64,000 nt of DNA, from contig NC_079137.1 in NCBI RefSeq assembly GCF_945859705.1, forward strand, positions 35,027,554-35,091,553, given 5' to 3'. Of this stretch, positions 22,594 through 34,408 are shown piece by piece; position 1 is the stretch's first letter, and every line of letters begins with the position of its first letter. The notes under the pieces are model-generated. The model saw only the letters and a program-made list of their open reading frames with translations, searched no databases and had not been told where the DNA came from. A program made the position numbers and the translations under genes. This DNA comes from Episyrphus balteatus. Lineage: Eukaryota; Arthropoda; Insecta; Diptera; Syrphidae.

Positions 22594-24800
22594 AGAAAAA
22601 GTTTAGAATATTAAAGTAAGTTTCAATTAACAACTAATTTTGTATGCAAAATGCATGTTTTTAAAAAAAGTGTTATTATTTGAATCGTTTGTTTCAGAAA
22701 CAGCATAAGTCCAGTTAAGTTTCAAAAAAAATTTTTTTTGAAAATTTCTCATTTATGTATAGTTATTCATCTTCTGAAAAAAAAAATTAAGTATGTCAGA
22801 CCCCTCAAAATACGAAAACTGAAAGAAAAGGGTTCAAAATATATGGAAAAATTTCACCCGATGACAACATTTTTGACTGTTAAATACATGACTTTTTACC
22901 AGTTTTAAATTATTTTGGCAGCAATCTTGACACGCATCCCCTTTTGTTAAATATCTATAAAAAGGCAAAGAATTACTCTATCTAAATCTATTAAATTCAT
23001 TAAAATTGTACTCAGGATTCAAAGGTTATAGCCAGATTTCTGGTGGTGGCAGCATTTTTAACTCTTGAATAATATGACATTTTACCAGTTTTAAATTATT
23101 TTGGCAAACATCATGACACGCAAGTATCTAAGTTATACATCTATAAAAAGGTATAAATATATATCTATAAATAGGTAAGATTTACTCTATCTACTGCTAT
23201 TTAATTTATTAAAATCGAAAGTAGGGTTCAAAAACTATAGCTAAATAAAAACATAAGTTTTACCAAAAAAATTTCGTTTATTTCAGAAACGACATAAGTC
23301 CACCGACTTTAAAGGTTTCTAAATGCGTCTTAGGCTAGATTATAACTCGGCATACTCTAAATTTGAAGTGCTGTATATAGGTTCTAGATAGATCTCTATC
23401 ATAAATTGAGATATTTCCTAAATTTCTCTCACTACCTATAAATATTGCAGTTCTTAGGATTTTGTATTTAGTAAAAATAAAATATATTAAAGAATTATGA
23501 GACACCTCATTCTGGCATTTGCAAAAAATTCTACCCCCAAAATGTATTTTGTAGTTTTTTTTTAGCTATTTCTATTTATTTGACAGTATTTTTCCTATTT
23601 TTCTACAGCAGCAGCAAATTTTTTTTTTCTTACATCATCTTAAAGTAAAAGTTATAGATAATAAAAAACTACTGCATTAAAATTTTCAAAGCTCAACTTT
23701 TTTCAATAACTCTTATTTGGTAATTTTACAAAAAGAAGTAATACCTAATAAATCGAAAAACAATATTTTTGCTTCAATCAAGCTCACTTGAAAAATACAA
23801 AAATAAAAAATCACATTTTCACAAAATTTTAAAGAAATCCAACCAAAAAAATAGTTTTAAAAATTGTTCTCAATGTTTTTTTTTAAATTTATGTATAAAA
23901 AGGTTCAGTAACCTTAAAGTTAAAGATGTTTTAACTGTATGAAGGATACCTTTGACAGAAATCGTAAAAAAAACCTGTTTTACCCCTTTCGTTTCCTTCA
24001 CCAGCTCATTTCTGAACTACAGTCCAATCGATTTGTATAACATTTATCAAAAATTTCCTGATCCTTCGTTTTATGCTAATATGTTTTGAAAAAAAATTGA
24101 TCTCACCTTTGCCATTTAGATTCGAAAAAAAGTTTAATGTCACTTCAAGATGAGATTTCTAGAGTATTACTTGAAGAAGATTCGTTCCAAAATCGATCAT
24201 AATGTGTAAATTCTGCTTTCTATAGGCATAAACGAAAAATACAATGAATGGGTCGACAAAATATAAACCCTTTATCCTACCGACCTGTTATACCTACTTG
24301 ATATTTTCCGATTACTCTTTTTCTTATGGAAAGCTTATAGCTTGACTATGCAGCTTTTATGAACATATATAATTTTTTTTTTTTAATTTTGTTTTCATTT
24401 CAAAAGAACACAATAACTTGCAATTTCAAAAGAATGTTGTATGGCGTATACGTACTTTTTTATTAAAAAAAAATTATTATTATTTTGGCATTAATTCCTT
24501 TTTTCAAAATTTATCTGAACTGGTAAGAAATTATATAAATCAACTATATTTAAACAACCGAATCAATATAGAACAGCTTTTCGATAAGAAATTTAAGTTA
24601 AAGTTTGAAGTTTAAAATCGTTAGAGCCGTAAACTATACTTTATCTATTACAATTTCAAACATGTTTTCATAATAAAATATATAACAAAATTTAGTCACA
24701 CTTTTTTCAAAATGTTTAACATTTTAAGTATGTTTACCTTTAACTTTTTCAATTTTGTTTTCCTTTTTTTTTTGTTTTAGTAAGTCATTTTTATTCGGAA
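22594..24800. other. AT-rich repeat-like block
   Basis: Apart from the tandem duplication at 22880-23245 and a short family A-like scrap (ATCGTTAGAGCCGTAAA near 24618), nothing definable was found. Frames are short and AT-driven. Confidence 0.4.
22880..23245 (+). repeat. two-copy tandem duplication, ~183-bp period
   Basis: TTTTACCAGTTTTAAATTAT at about 22893 recurs at about 23076, each time followed by TTTGGCA and TGACACGCA, then CTATAAAAAGG, then TTACTCTATCTA. The copies have diverged by scattered substitutions and a small AT expansion in the second. Confidence 0.65.
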
Positions 24801-27800
24801 AAGCTTTTATTTTAAAGTATTTTTAAGGAGCTATAAGGAACCTTTTCAGTTACTATCTTTACAGGGGTATCAGCTGGATATCATTCTGATTTATAGAGCT
24901 CATGGATAAATACATGGTAAAAAAGTCCAGATTTAAAAAAATTTTGTAGCTTGACAAAAATTATTGAAAAAGTTACCATGTGCGTGCAGTCTATGAAGGA
25001 AGATATTAGTATATTTAGGAAGAGAAGTCAAACAATGGGCCTTAAAGCCCTGTAGAACAACGTTTAACTAGGCCTGTAAACATTTCTTGACTAATCTTTA
25101 AGAATTCGTATTTTGAAAAAAAATCAAATAATAGAAGATAGTGTAATCATCTTGTTGCTTTATTAAAATTACCTCCTATTCTCATTATTATTAAAATATA
25201 AAAAAAAATCGTTGATTTTTTAGTATAATTTGAGAGAGGCTCATATTGCCCTTTTTGAAAATCCTTGAAACAAAAATTAAAGTCCCACATATTTGTATAT
25301 TAGGTATATACCGTCTTTGTTTGTGATGGAAATTTTAAACCATTTGGTTTGGGGATATTATTTCAAGATCCCACAACATGTGCATGTAGAACCTATTCTA
25401 GCGAGTTAAAGTAAACAAGCGAATGGACGGACATGTAGAATAGTGGACAAATTGTTACGCTCCATTTTCCAATAACACTGACGCACAACAATGACGACGC
25501 AACGATGGCAACGACGCACTTTCCGTTGAGTTAAATTGTTTGTATTTATAGGACGTGCAACGAGACCAATAAATCCATCATAACTCCTTGGCTATCAAAA
25601 TGAAGAATATATTCCAGAAAAATAGGAAGAACGAAGACAAACAAATTGACTTTTTCATGAATAAATCACTGAATATGAAATTAAAAATAAAAGCAAAAAA
25701 AAAAACTCGCTGTGAATTCAATCAAATGGCGGCAGCGAGCGATATTAAATTTTGAATCTTTGAAGCTTGGTCCATTATGAATGCTTTGCAATGCGGGTAA
25801 ACTTTGTTTTTGACTTTGCTAGAGCAATTTTACTTTAGAAGTTCAATGATTTTTTTTTTTTTTTCATCTTATTTTCATTCATAAGACGGCTCTAAAATAT
25901 TGGCAAGTTTTTTTTTTGTGAATTTTTTGTTTTGTCTTCATTTTTCTTATTATTAGTTGATTTATTCAAAAGTCATTTCAATAATTTCTTATGAGCTGCA
26001 AATCTATTAGCATTTGTTTTTCTTTTAGAAAAAAAGAAAGAGAGAGAGGAAAGGGGGAGTAAAAAGCCAGATTGGGTTATAAGGCGGAATGGTAAATGAG
26101 GACCCTCGTGTTTGAAGCACTCAGAGACGTAGTGTTATGAATTCTAATTGCTTCGAAAGTCCTGAAGAGTCACTTATTGAAGGTTAAGTGATGGGAAAGA
26201 TAAAAAAAGGTGGCCTTTGTCCTCAAATCAGGTGAATGGTTTTATCTGCTAGTAATCATACGACCTTAAAAGACTCTTTTTTTTCATAAGGCAGTATCTA
26301 CGCAAACCTTTTTCATACTATGTTAATTTGCTATCGAAAGATTGCACATCAAACCATCAAAAGACTTATTCAGGAGATACCTATAATAAATACAATTTAC
26401 AATCATAAGCCTCAGGCATAAAGTGATTTTTTGATGAAAGAATTTAAGTTAAAGAATTATCCTTGGACTAAGCCATTTATAGAAAAATGCTAATTTTTTA
26501 AAAATCTTAAAAACCCAATTGAAATAACGTGTCCTAAAATTGTTCATAAAAAAAATTTTCATAAGAACGTCAAGAAGTGAGATGGCCCTGTTAAGTTCGC
26601 CTTGGACTTAAAAGTCCATAAAAAGCTGGTTAGTAATACTTAGATTATTTGCAAGATCTGATTAGGTCGGTTGTAGAGGCTGATTAATTGTTATCATCTA
26701 TGTTGACAAGACTTAATTCTGTATAATTTGTGTAATTGTTGAAAGGGCTTCTTATTTTTTACGGATGAGATTGAGTTTTCATATTCATTGGAATTAAACA
26801 ATGGCTGTAATCGCTTCACGCTTCATGTATTGACCATTTTTCGAAGTCACTACACAACGAAGACGTTTTGGCAGCGGGAAAAAAATTTATTTAACAATAG
26901 TTAGCATCGCTTGTTCCGATCGAAAACATCGTCAAAAAATGCTTAACCTCTAACTTTTTGCTGAGATATCAAACATGAAAAAGGATCTTTTTGTCTTTAA
27001 CCAATAATAACTAACCAAAATAAATTAAAAAACACAAGAAAATTACCGAGGGTTCTCAAATCTTAAATAAATTTCCCACAAAAATTAGATATAGTTTTTT
27101 GAAACAAAAGTTATTTATTGTTTTCATCAAGAAAAAAAAGGGTTTTGGTGGCTTTTGGGACATTAAGGAGATATTGAGAAAAACCGGAAAAGATGTCCCT
27201 CCGAAAAAAAATTCTTTTTCAGAATAGAAGAATTACAGGTAATAAACGATTGAATAGCCAAAATTTTTGACAAAATGGCTGCTTTACAAAATAAAGACAT
27301 TTTTAACTCAAAAAATTGCCAGAAACCTAAATCCTTCTATCATTACCTGAAAAAAAAGTATAAAAAAATCGTGTGAAAATTTCAAGCCCATTGGTCAGTC
27401 TACCTTGCAAGAAATTCAAAACAAAAAATTAGATTTTTTTATAATACCTACGCCTTTTTACATAACGCCTTACATTAAATCTTTAATAAAATGCAAAAAA
27501 CGATGTTTTTTTAAGTTATCTATGCATTTTTATTGATAAAAATGTTTGAACTTATGGGCCTCAAGTAGCACAAAAGTCTAAAATACACCAAAATATTTGG
27601 AGTATTTTTTGCACTTTCGTGATATACATTTTGAATATAAATACACCGTTTTCTCGTATATAATAAACACCGGTGGTTAAAAAATTATACCGATTTTCGG
27701 TATATAAATAACGCTAAGGGTATATAAAACCATCTTGTTTTTGGTGAAAAACTATTTCACAATAAATTCATGGATAAAATTCACGATTAAAATTATTCTG

Positions 27801-28249
27801 ATTTTTAATTTAAATCGTAGTTTATTTTTTCAACCTCAAACAGTTTTATGAATTAAAACTTGCAAAATTTCTTATGAAATAAATAAAATTGAATTTTCAA
27901 TGAATTAATAACACAGGTCGACAAAAATAAAAATATTTTTTGTGATTGGGTTTAATTTGAACTTTTTGGGTTCATGGTAAACCAAAACAATAGATAATCA
28001 CCGTTTCCCCTCCTAAGATTTGCTTTTGTAGTGTTGGGAGCAAAAATACAATTTTCATACCCTGTGAGCCTAACTCGAGTTTTATGAGTTTTATGGTGCA
28101 AGAACCGTGCATTGTACAAAAAAACTGTTAAGGTATAAAATGTAGATAATTTAAAGTTCTACATTTTTGCTCAAGCACTTTTTTCGACTTAAATTATAAG
28201 AAAAAAGTTATGATGAATACAAGGCTCTGAAAAACCTGTAATATTTTTT
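24801..28249. other. non-coding block
   Basis: The part from 25350 to 26350 looks single-copy and contains a GA-rich run at 26028-26060 and two poly(T) tracts. From 27000 on the sequence is AT-rich. No gene, RNA gene or element ends were found. Confidence 0.4.
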
Positions 28250-28690
28250 TTATCTAACTTCAACTTTTTAAACTTTTATACTTTTTTGAAAACTGCAATA
28301 CCAGAACAAGTTTTAAAAATAATAAACCAGAGTCACACAATACAAATTTTTTTCGTCTTGTTACTCTGAAATAAAAGTAAGAAATTGAGTTTTTATGAAA
28401 CTAATTAACTTGCCGAAAAATGGCGTATGAAATAAAAAATATTTTTATTAGGTAATTGATTGTTTCTTACTATAAGGCAATGTTTTAGTGAAAGAATTGC
28501 AAAAAAACAAAAATCAATTATGGGCAGAGGAAGCAAAATACTGTTGCAAAGTAGGGATTTTTTGAAATTTCACAAGAACTGCCGTAAGGATTTGGGATGA
28601 ACAAGTAACCAAATTCTGAGAGATCTTAAGTTAGCCTATCAGCACATTTCGTTTGATCCATTACTTTTTAGAAACCCTGTATATGCAAGA
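28250..28690 (+). repeat. fragment related to the interior of the Transib-like element
   Basis: This aligns by eye with 50285-50710. Shared phrases include CTTTTTAAACTTTTATAC, AATGGCGTATGAAATAAAAA, AGTAGGGATTTTT and TCGTTTGATCCATTA. The right-hand terminus CCCACACTGTG is absent; the match stops at about 28668. It is a truncated relative, showing that the 49-kb element belongs to a repeated family. Confidence 0.65.
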
Positions 28691-31600
28691 AAATAATAAA
28701 AAATACTATGCAAACAAATTAATTTAATTTTTCAACAAATAAAGAATTTCAATATGAACTAGTTTGGCTACAGTTTGGATACAGTTATATGTGTAAGCAG
28801 TTATTTTTGTATACCTAATAGAAATACCATCAGAGTGAATTTCTTTTACCATAACTATTCAAAACAGTAGATATCAAATAGTGCCTCAAGCTCCAATTTG
28901 ATAAAGATTCGAACAAAACGAAAATTTCGATTTAATTTTTCTTTTTTCTTTTTAAATTTAATTTTTTTTATTTTTCTCAATATGAATATGAAAACAGCAT
29001 TAAAATGGAGAAAACAAAACAAAAATCAGCCAAATCAGTTAAGATGTTCTCGAGTTTTTGCCAAAATTACGCACGAGAATTTTTGTAAAAGACAGATTAA
29101 CTTGAATACTGGAAATTGATCTGCTGACTTTAAAAGCAAATTAAAAAAAATATAATAAATTTTTTCTTAATTTTTCCCATTTTTTTCTTTTGTTACGGAA
29201 CCTTAAATTACCCTGCTACCAAATGCATTCAAAAGTTTTAACTCAGCTGCATCAGTTTTAAAGCAACTAAGTACTAAAAAATTTTATATGACTCCAATTC
29301 AATGAACCGTAGTGTAAAAAAAATGCACAACGATGTTTCATCAAGTTACCTTAAAAGTTGGTGTGTTCAATTCTTTTTTCTAAATGGTATACAATTGTTG
29401 AGAATATTCCATAAATAACCGAGATAAAATTGACCTTTTTATTAGGTAATTTTTCCATATTATTTTTGTATTCTGAAAAGTTCTGAAAGGATAAATGTTG
29501 AGCTAACGTTGGGCAAACGAAACACATAGCTTTGCAACAAAAATTTGCATCTGGACGTTCAAACTTCACATAGTTTGTCAGTATTGTCATTATTAACTTC
29601 AAAAGCTGCTGCTGAAACATAAAAATTGGAATCTATTTTCAGTATTAAGATCCAAGGAAAACTTTTGTTTTGATAACATCAATATTCTTAGCAAAAGAGC
29701 TTGGCCTTGAAAGAAATTATATTTAAAAATGAACTTTCTATTATTATAGTTGATTAGGTTTGTTACATGTCAACGTTGTCTTTTCTTTTCCTTTTTGAGT
29801 TATGAGAAGGTAGATGGGGGCTTTTATTGACAAAAACTGTGTTGAATAAAATACCCCAAGCCTAACTCAAACACCAAAATAAAAAAAAAAGAATCATTTT
29901 ATACAACTTTTTTGTGGCTCAAATGCTTTCCGCAAATTGATCATTTTACTTTATTAAATGAGCTTTGACAAAAATGATTTATTAATATTATTTTTGCCAA
30001 AAAAAAACATCATAAATAAGTTAAAATAACGAGTATTCAATCAATAAATTTTTATAATTCGCCTTTCAACGTCTTTCATGGTTATTATTATTATAATGCT
30101 TTCCCTATGACGACAACCGAAACCGACGCAAAACTAATGACAATGATGATAAAGATTATATGGGAAGATGATAATGAGGATGACGTTGGAAATAAAATCA
30201 TCGTGTTACCATATTTAATAAATGATTTGCTGACCACATCCTTAGTTGGTCTTCCACCATCATCATCATAATCATCTTCGTCAGATATATGATATTAAAC
30301 CACAAGTATAAGAGAAGACAAACCATGGGAACTAACTCACATGGTCACTCATCTCACATGTCTGTTCTGGTTCCTCTCTCATTGAACTTCATAATAAAAT
30401 GTATCCGTATGTATCTGATTAAAACTAAATGGTGTAGTTGAGCTACTATGCTGATGTGAACTGAATAGGGTCAAAACCCGACTTGAGGTCAGTCAATCTC
30501 GACCAGATGACAAAAACTTCCAATTCCACTTCCATTTTCACAACAAACAGTAGACCTACACAATTTTAATCAAAATCAAAATTGATTTTATATTCAATCT
30601 CCGTTAATAGCCCATCTGTCCCTTGATCCGATTGCGACTTAGATGCAATAATTTATTTTAATAGGCCCGGTTTTCAATTTGACTTTTGTCCATATCTTCA
30701 AACTGTGTGTGTGTAGAGTATTGCCATTAATTCAATGTTGTTACTATACGTTACCAAGTATAACAAACTCCTATGACGACGGATGGAGAACGGTCGTCGG
30801 TCGGTCGTCGTCTTGGAGTGTGATTATTCATTCAGAAATCTTTTAGAGGTTGATTGCTCAAGACTCGAGAGAGTTGAGTTAATAGTTAGTATATGGTGCC
30901 TGCTGATTTTTTTTTTTGGAAACCCACATTTTAAGCGTTGGATGGTCGTCTCTGTGACTATAACTTAAAATGTAGGCACCACGAAATCAAGTCGCAAAGT
31001 TATCCACCTGGCTGATTTAATGACCGTCCATTCATAAAAAAAAAATGGAAAAAGTAAAAAATTTTACATGAAAAATAATGTGGGCGCTGCTGTATAGCAA
31101 GACCAAACCTATGCTCCAAGATGGTAAGTTGGGATGTTGGTAAGGGGGAAAGCGTGGGCCAACAGCATCTAGGTTGCCAGGGCTTCTTTGTGTGTTGGAA
31201 GTTCCATTTCAGAAAGTGAGTCGTAAAATAACAAATTAAAAAAAGTCTACATCATGCAGCTATACTTATACTAACGAGGTCCAGCTTCAAGCCACTACCA
31301 TCCACCATCATCACACCAAAAAGGCACCCAAACACCATCATCATCCAAGGTCTGGTGTTGTGTTGTGTTGTGTTGGTTGTGTGATAAATCTGAATATTTG
31401 ATTCAGCGACAAAGATAATAGTTAATAAATAAATGGCCATCAGGTCAGAGAGTATAAGGGAATATCCACTAGAGACAGACAAACCGACGACATTGTTTTA
31501 CTTATAATTATATACAAAATGTTACTTTTATGTTTTTTAATTTAATTTCCGTTTTTTTTTTTTTTTATTTTATTAAGATTTATTTATTTTCTTGGTTTTT

Positions 31601-32700
31601 AATTGTTGACATTTATGCGATTTTATCGATAAGCTTAGTAAAAATAAATGAATGAATGAATAAAAAAAAAAAATAAAGGGAAACTGATAATAAAATTAAA
31701 TTAATGTTTATTTAAATTGATGTTGTTTGTGAAGATGAATATTATTATAAATATACCTAAAATTGGTATTGATGTTAAATTAAAATTTTTTACAACTATG
31801 GATTTTCGTTTAATATTTTTTTAAGCCGGTTATTTTAAAAATAAAAATTTTGAGTTTTTTTTTCAAATTTTAAAGATTAAACTTTAAATTTCATGGTTAG
31901 CATAAAAGTGGAACTGTTAAATGCGTATATTCAAAACCATATATAATTTATTATTCTATAATAATACTAATGTACTAGAAGAGAAAATGTTATAATAATA
32001 TGGCGAATTTCAATTTCGATTTGTACCACTCAAAGCGCCCATAAGAATATGATCCCAACAGCTGGACTGTTGTCCAAAATGACTTTTCCTATTTTTCACT
32101 AAGATAATGGTAACATTGGTCGGTAAGGAAAATAGAGCTTGAACCAAACCATCATTTTCTAAAAGATTCTTATGTGCTGATTTTGAATTCAAAATTAAAA
32201 TTTCACTGGCACGTCAAGTTTTTGAAATATTTGAAGATTAATAGGTCAAAAACGTGTTTTTTTTTTGGGACTTTTGGCGTCAAAAACATCACCGTTAAAT
32301 TTTGTTTTTCCAAAACTACTTATGCAATCTCAAAAATCCATATTTTATCGTCTTAAATGTGTTAATTCTTTTTTCAAAGTTATTTTTTTCTAAAAGGTAT
32401 TTTAAATATAAATTTAGAATATCTTAAAATCTAAGTGGTTAACGAAACTAATGGTTTATTGAAGCAGACTTGAAGTAAATTCCAGTTTTCGACTGCTAAT
32501 TTGGATAAAAAAGAAAGTTATAGGTTATCAAAAACATTTAATTCAAAATTAGTTTTTGAGACTTTATACCGAAAAAAGGGATGAGTAGACAGTAGAGCTC
32601 AAAAACTAGACGTGATGACTGATGGAATAAATCTGGAAACAGTTTTGAATTCACCACAGTAAAATTAATTAAAATCATCTTGCAGAGTTTTTTTTGCCAA
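28691..32700. other. mostly single-copy-looking non-coding block
   Basis: The part from 30060 to 31450 has balanced composition and scattered ATC/GAT repeats. A (TTGTG)4-like seed sits at about 31356-31375. A phrase of the GGCTATCC repeat occurs at 29500. Frames of 60-89 codons show no domain or splice structure. No gene was recognised. Confidence 0.4.
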
Positions 32701-32750
32701 GCAGTGTATTTGTTTTTTATTTGAACAAAACTTCCAGGGGGTCAATTCCC

Positions 32751-32913
32751 GATCTGTAAAACTGTGAAGTGATAAGTTTTATCACGTTTTCATAATAAAT
32801 TCGATTCTGGATTTATAACAAAAATTAAAACAAACTTCAAAAATTAAATTAAAACAATTAACAAATTAAAACAAACTTCAAAAATTTTTTATCACTTCAC
32901 AGTTTCACAGATC
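32751..32913. mobile_element. 163-bp MITE-like inverted repeat
   Basis: GATCTGTAAAACTGTGAAGT at the left and ACTTCACAGTTTCACAGATC at the right are reverse complements with one mismatch. The interior repeats AAATTAAAACAAACTTCAAA twice. No clear target duplication was found. Size and form fit a miniature element. Confidence 0.6.
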
Positions 32914-33025
32914 AGAGCTATTAAAACAATGAATTTTAAGAAAATTTTGTGTTTCGGATCATTCACTGAAGAAAGATTTTCTAAGAAAAAATAATTGAAG
33001 TAAAACTTTAAAAATTGTCTTAATA

Positions 33026-33540
33026 GGTCTGTTTAATGAATCTGATCCGCACAGAAAAGAACAGAAAAGATACGAAAAGTACAAGTTTTTCTGTTTCATG
33101 AAAAAAAAACTCGCCCCAACTTGTTCTAAAATCTGTCATTCTATATTTCATGAATTTTTTCAGGACAGAAAAGTTCAAGTTTATCTGCTCCTACTTTAGG
33201 GGTAGAGCAAGTGAGTGAAAAGTGTCAATTGTCAGCTGTTTGTTTGATTGTGAAAAAAATAAGAGAAAATAAGATTTTAAAAAGTGAATTTCTTAAGAGT
33301 TTTTTGAATAATAACAAAAAAAAATTACGGGAATATTAAAAGTGCTTATAAATCATTAATTTTAGTAAAAAATCATTTGAAGAAATAATTTTGAATTAAA
33401 AATTTTGCAACTGATATAGACAACTGTCAATCTTGTTAAATACGAAGTTGAACTTTTCTGTTCTTTCTTGTTCTGACAGTATTTACAAACTTGTGCTGCT
33501 CTGATCTGTTCTGTTCTAGAATGTTTTCATTAAAGAGACC
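33026..33540. mobile_element. 515-bp MITE, GGTCT-ended, TA duplication
   Basis: GGTCTGTTTAATGAA at the left and TTCATTAAAGAGACC at the right are inverted with one mismatch. TA flanks both ends (33024-33025 and 33541-33542). Inside the ends are runs of ACAGAAAAGA and its complement TCTGTTCTGTTC. A TA duplication fits the Tc1/mariner group. No coding sequence. Confidence 0.7.
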
Positions 33541-33970
33541 TAATCTTTAGCAAAATTTTTTAAAACTAAAAATTTGTATCACCTAAGTGTTCATAGGTTG
33601 TTCCAAATTATAATTGATCACAACAGTGGATGCTTAAAGTTAACACACCTGTTTCTGAAATGTTTTTATTTATTATTAAAATTGTATTTTTTTTTTTGTT
33701 TTAGTGTTCCATAATAATATTTTATACATTTTTGCAGTGACATAGTAAAGAGAAAAAATAAACAGACCAAAAAATAAAAAACAAAACATTTGTTGGGTAT
33801 CTTCTTAGAAAAAAATTGTTCTACACTGAGGGAAAAAACAACTTAAAATCAACGAAAACCACGTTGATTCAACTATTTTTCGGAATGATTTTGCGTTGAA
33901 GATGAAAATTTTAAAATCAAAGTAGAACATCGTTAGTTTAAAGTGGTTTACCGTTATAAAACATCTTTAA

Positions 33971-34106
33971 GGCCCAATTTATTCACTCTCCATTATTTTT
34001 AAAGGCTCCATTAAAAATTATAAAACTGTCAAATCGCATACAAATTGTAAAATTTCCCTTTTTTAATGGCGACTTTAAATTTAATGGAGTGTGAATAAAT
34101 TGGACC
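33971..34106. mobile_element. 136-bp Harbinger-like MITE with TAA duplication
   Basis: GGCCCAATTTATTCACTCTC at the left and its near-complement ending GGACC at the right form inverted repeats of about 24 bp with two or three mismatches. TAA stands at 33968-33970 and again at 34107-34109. A 3-bp TAA/TTA duplication with GG-starting termini is the PIF/Harbinger signature. It lies wholly inside the CACTGAGGG element, so it inserted later. Confidence 0.7.
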
Positions 34107-34169
34107 TAAATCAAAGTTGTTTCAACTTAAAAAAAAAACATCAATTTATTAAAAAAAAAAGAAAAATGG

Positions 34170-34246
34170 GCAGCCGCTGGGGATCGAACCTACAACTCTT
34201 GGGTTACTAGGCGAATGCTTTACCAACGTGCTATCTCACTGTTGAA
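34170..34246 (-). repeat. tRNA-derived segment inside a MITE
   Basis: The minus strand shows an A-box-like ATAGCACGTTGGTAAAGC, an anticodon-arm-like stretch with loop CTAGTAA, and a B box GGTTCGATCCC. The spacing matches a tRNA, but the anticodon, T and acceptor stems pair poorly, so it cannot fold as a normal tRNA. It is a tRNA pseudogene or SINE head captured between the CACTG ends. Confidence 0.6.
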
Positions 34247-34408
34247 AATAAGAGTGATAAAATGCAACAAAAGCTGAAGTCCGCAAAAAATAAAAAAATT
34301 TCTTAAGTTGTTTCAATTCTATTTTGAAGAAGTTTCATGTTAATTTTTTCAACATTAAATCAACGTTGAACATTTTACATTTTACGTTGCGTTTTTTCCC
34401 TCAGTGTA

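Larger units (their letters stand above)
33824..34406. mobile_element. 583-bp CACTGAGGG-ended MITE with tRNA-like core
   Basis: CACTGAGGGAAAAAAC (33824) and GTTTTTTCCCTCAGTG (ending 34406) are exact inverted repeats. Both are flanked by TA. Subterminal ATCAACGTTGA-type words occur on both sides. The element contains a tRNA-like segment (34170-34246) and a second, smaller element (33971-34106). Lone right ends of the same style occur at 41753 (followed by TA) and 63161 (followed by CA). Confidence 0.75.

Noticed and set aside
34170..34246. Functional tRNA gene
   Set aside because: A and B boxes are present, but the anticodon, T and acceptor stems do not pair, so it is a tRNA-derived fragment.
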